The notes beneath the pieces were generated by a model. It was not told the DNA's origin and did not search any database. It saw only the letters and a program-made list of their open reading frames with translations. A program made the translations under genes and the position numbers. A stretch of DNA of 64,000 bases from an uncultured Clostridia bacterium (lineage in GTDB: Bacteria > Bacillota > Clostridia > Oscillospirales > Acutalibacteraceae): assembly GCA_947627725.1 (NCBI GenBank), contig CANQXE010000003.1, forward strand, positions 62,001 through 126,000, given 5' to 3'. Numbering within the stretch: the stretch's first letter is position 1; every line of letters starts with the position of its first letter. Shown here piece after piece: positions 61,589-64,000 of this stretch.

Positions 61589-62351
61589 GATAAAAAATGC
61601 GTTTGAAAAAGGAAAAGCGTTTATAGGCTTTGTAACGGCAGGCGATCCTAACCTTGAGGTCAGCGAGCAGATTATGCTGAGTATGGCAAAGGCAGGCTGT
61701 GATTTAATTGAAATCGGTATTCCGTTTTCCGACCCTATTGCGGAAGGACCTGTTATTCAGGAGGCAAATCTCCGCTCGCTTTCACAGGGCACTACTACCG
61801 ATAAGGTCTTTGCGCTTACAAAAAGGGTGTCCTCTCAGGTGGATATTCCCCTTGTTTATATGACTTATCTTAATGTGCTTTTTAAATACGGCTATGATCA
61901 ATTTCTTCAAAAAGCAAAAAACGCGGGTATCAGCGGAGTAATTATTCCCGATTTGCCGTATGAGGAAAAGGAGGAGCTTCAAAGCGTCGCCGTAAATTAT
62001 GATATAGATGTTATATCGCTGATTGCCCCCACAAGCGAGGACAGGATTAAAATGATTGCCTCTGATGCGAAAGGCTTTGTCTATACCGTGTCGTCGCTCG
62101 GTGTAACGGGAACGAGAAGTGAAATAAAGACCGACCTTGAATCAATTACAAAGGCAATCAAGGAGGTAACGGATATTCCCGTTGCAATCGGCTTTGGTAT
62201 TAATACGCCCGAGCAGGCAAAAAAATTTTCGCACATCGCGGACGGTGTTATAGTCGGCTCCGCGATTGTAAAAATTATTGCCGAGTACGGCGTAAATTCA
62301 CCCGGAAAAGTTTACGATTACGTTAAATCAATGAAAGACGCGATAAGATAA
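61581..62351 (+). CDS. trpA: tryptophan synthase alpha chain
   Basis: TrpA splits indole-3-glycerol phosphate and passes indole to TrpB. The 256-residue barrel has [37 protein letters not shown] with the catalytic glutamate, [12 protein letters not shown] with the aspartate and [12 protein letters not shown], ending [12 protein letters not shown]. It is the last gene of the operon (trpE-G-D-C-F-B-A, the usual Firmicutes order) and is followed by a terminator. Confidence 0.97.
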   Translation: MSKIKNAFEKGKAFIGFVTAGDPNLEVSEQIMLSMAKAGCDLIEIGIPFSDPIAEGPVIQEANLRSLSQGTTTDKVFALTKRVSSQVDIPLVYMTYLNVLFKYGYDQFLQKAKNAGISGVIIPDLPYEEKEELQSVAVNYDIDVISLIAPTSEDRIKMIASDAKGFVYTVSSLGVTGTRSEIKTDLESITKAIKEVTDIPVAIGFGINTPEQAKKFSHIADGVIVGSAIVKIIAEYGVNSPGKVYDYVKSMKDAIR

Positions 62352-62380
62352 GACGTCGGACGTTTTATCTGTTTACAGCA

Positions 62381-62420
62381 AATTAAAAGGCACTCTTTGT
62401 CAGAGTGCCCTTTAATTTTA
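62381..62420 (+). terminator. terminator of the trp operon
   Basis: GGCACTCT and AGAGTGCC pair across 5 bases, with A/T arms extending the stem (62381-62417), and a T-rich tail follows. Confidence 0.85.
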
Positions 62421-62436
62421 TCGGGAGGTAAAAGGT

Positions 62437-64000
62437 TCATCCGATTATAATTTTCACAGCATTTGACCAAGATGAGCTTACACCGTTTTTATTTGTACGG
62501 ATTTTCACATAATAAGTTCCTTTTTTAAGGTTTTCAACTGTATGTGAAGTCGTGTTTTCGTTAAATACGGAAACAATTGTGTATTCTCTGCTGCTTATCT
62601 CATAATATTGTATGCTGTATCCGCTGACACCTTCAACCTTATCCCAGTCAGCAATGAAACCGTCTTCTGTCGCGGTGAGTCTCAGTGTTGTATTTTCAGG
62701 CACTATGCTGAAAGACAATACTTTCTCACCCGTATAGTATTCTCCGCTGAGCGTTATTGTTATATTGTATTTACCGATTTCAGTCCTGCCCTCGTCCATT
62801 GTGATGGTATAACGCATCTTTGAGCTGTCAACCTTCGGGGAAATTGTAACCTCAGGTGTTTTCATACTGCCGTCATATGTGTATGAGCTTCTGTTTAGTG
62901 AGGCAGTAGCCTTTGGAATGGATATTCTTGATTCCTCCTGACCGCATACGGTACATACCTGAGCGATTTTACCGGATGTATCAAACGTAGCTTTTGTAAT
63001 TACTTCCTCGGTTATATGGGCTGTTTTGCTTATGGATTTGCCTTTTTGAAGTACCTCTGAGCATACAGCGCATACCGTATCGCCCGTATATCCTGTTTTA
63101 GAGCAGGTCGGCTCTTTTCGGTTTATGATTTTTGTAACGGTGTTTTCATTGTGACCTGTTGCTTTTATTGCTGTGCCTTTTTTTAATACTTCATTACAGC
63201 CGTTGCAAAGCGTGTCGCCTGTGTAGCCCTCCTTAATACAGGTCGGCTCAATCTGATTGCCTATATGCGTACCCGTATTATGAGTACAGCCCCTGACGAA
63301 TATGGTTTCCGAAGCCTCAAGAGTTACAATATAACCTAAATCAACCGACAAAGTAACCGTTAGTGTGTGCTTGCCATAGGTGCTTGTATCATAATCTATA
63401 TGTGCGCCCTCCTGAGCAAGCATTTCACCTGTTATGTAATCTTTATAGTTTACATTGGGAATACCCAATACCAAATCAACTGAGTTTATGTCTATTTCTT
63501 CATTAAGCTCATATTCAGTCTTTTCAAGCTCAAGAGAAAGGGAAGTAAGCGATGTGTTAAATACCCAGTGGGCATAAAGTTCAATATCACCTGTAATCTC
63601 AAAGTCACTGTCAACCTTTTCACCGTAATATTTGTCAGTATACCAGCCTGCGAATTCATAAAACAGACCGCCGTTAACAGCAGGCTTATGCTCGCCGAGC
63701 TTATCGCCCTTTTTGTATGATAATACACAAATATTTTCGTCCCCGTCGTTTGAATCAAGTGTTACTGTGCATATATTTTCATCTTTTTCCCAGTGAGCGT
63801 ATAACGTGATATCGTAAAGGTAATCAACGATATCCGTTTCCTCAATTTTAGTACCGCCAACACATTCGGTATACCAGCCGGCAAACCTGTACCCCTCTCT
63901 CGACGCTTCGGGTAAGCTGCCGTATTCGGTCATATATTTGTAAACCTTTGTAAAGCCGATTTCATTATTACTGCTTATTTTACCGCCGTTCGCGTTGAAG
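62437..64000 (-). CDS. surface protein with InlB-type repeats, 5' end outside window
   Basis: The frame is open to the right edge: bases 63934-64000 translate in frame as ...FNANGGKISSNNEIGF, the beginning of an InlB B-repeat, so the visible 521 codons are the C-terminal part of a larger protein. It shows two Flg_new/InlB repeats (REGYRFAGWYTE and FAGWYTDKY), an Ig-like region, two repeats of the type HNTGTHIGNQIEPTCIKEGY with CxxC pairs (Cys-rich, common in clostridial surface proteins), and a fibronectin-III-like end (DWDKVEGVSGYSIQYY). No anchor is seen after the last strand (KIIIG). It is convergent with the trp operon. Confidence 0.8.
   Translation of the reverse strand, partial: FNANGGKISSNNEIGFTKVYKYMTEYGSLPEASREGYRFAGWYTECVGGTKIEETDIVDYLYDITLYAHWEKDENICTVTLDSNDGDENICVLSYKKGDKLGEHKPAVNGGLFYEFAGWYTDKYYGEKVDSDFEITGDIELYAHWVFNTSLTSLSLELEKTEYELNEEIDINSVDLVLGIPNVNYKDYITGEMLAQEGAHIDYDTSTYGKHTLTVTLSVDLGYIVTLEASETIFVRGCTHNTGTHIGNQIEPTCIKEGYTGDTLCNGCNEVLKKGTAIKATGHNENTVTKIINRKEPTCSKTGYTGDTVCAVCSEVLQKGKSISKTAHITEEVITKATFDTSGKIAQVCTVCGQEESRISIPKATASLNRSSYTYDGSMKTPEVTISPKVDSSKMRYTITMDEGRTEIGKYNITITLSGEYYTGEKVLSFSIVPENTTLRLTATEDGFIADWDKVEGVSGYSIQYYEISSREYTIVSVFNENTTSHTVENLKKGTYYVKIRTNKNGVSSSWSNAVKIIIG

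Overview
The window reads as chromosomal DNA of a low-to-moderate GC, spore-forming Gram-positive anaerobe, most likely a gut-type clostridium of the Ruminococcaceae/Oscillospiraceae kind. The signs are a SleB cortex-lytic hydrolase, a Trp T-box in front of trpEGDCFBA, a clostridial-type single-chain PurL, an archaeal-type phosphoglycerate mutase, dockerin-like and Big_2 surface proteins, and near-consensus sigma-A promoters with 17-bp spacers. The genus is an inference. Most of the window is ordinary core genome; no phage, insertion sequence or CRISPR array was seen.

Layout. 0-2.8 kb: S4-domain protein (cut by the window edge), dnaN and dnaA, all on the minus strand, so this is the dnaA locus. 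3-6.5 kb: a folate operon (folE, folP, a YbjQ protein, folB, folK) headed by a membrane protein that looks like a degenerate LytR-CpsA-Psr domain. 6.5-10.4 kb: a 58-residue hydrophobic protein, a DUF362 protein, a secreted NlpC/P60 hydrolase with a sortase-like tail, and a small XRE repressor with two upstream inverted repeats. 10.5-15.7 kb: fba, a GT2 glycosyltransferase, an FMN riboswitch with the riboflavin transporter gene ribU, a membrane-anchored phosphoesterase and a short CDF transporter. 15.7-19.7 kb: a DUF421 protein, an ArsR/SmtB zinc sensor with its operator, a P1B zinc/cadmium ATPase and two small membrane proteins. 19.7-22.7 kb: sleB with a small partner, an AT-rich gap with DnaA-box-like sites, ogg and rsmE.

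23-31 kb is a surface-protein locus: a 2180-residue Big_2/FIVAR protein followed directly by a leucine-rich-repeat protein with a dockerin-like tail. 31-38 kb: a CsoR-family sensor overlapping metY, then apgM and purL. 38-46.4 kb: a PAS-only protein, a two-gene DUF2185 (Imm33-like) module, pduL, a family-4 uracil-DNA glycosylase, a two-component system and a membrane-anchored protein with calcium-loop-like motifs. 46.6-50.3 kb: tRNA-Gly(GCC), a DnaD-like and a DnaI-like primosome pair, a DUF308 protein and an S1-domain protein. 50.5-55.7 kb: DUF951, prfA, a fused Sua5-CoaE protein, an M18 aminopeptidase and an asparaginase. 55.7-62.4 kb: the T-box-controlled tryptophan operon. The right edge cuts into a surface protein with InlB-type repeats.

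The least expected items are a roughly 148-bp structured repeat present in two inverted intergenic copies (11.7 and 22.9 kb), the Sua5-CoaE fusion, the CsoR-metY pairing, and the DnaA-box-bearing gap at 20.8-21.0 kb. I did not find a clearly new multi-gene defence or mobile system.
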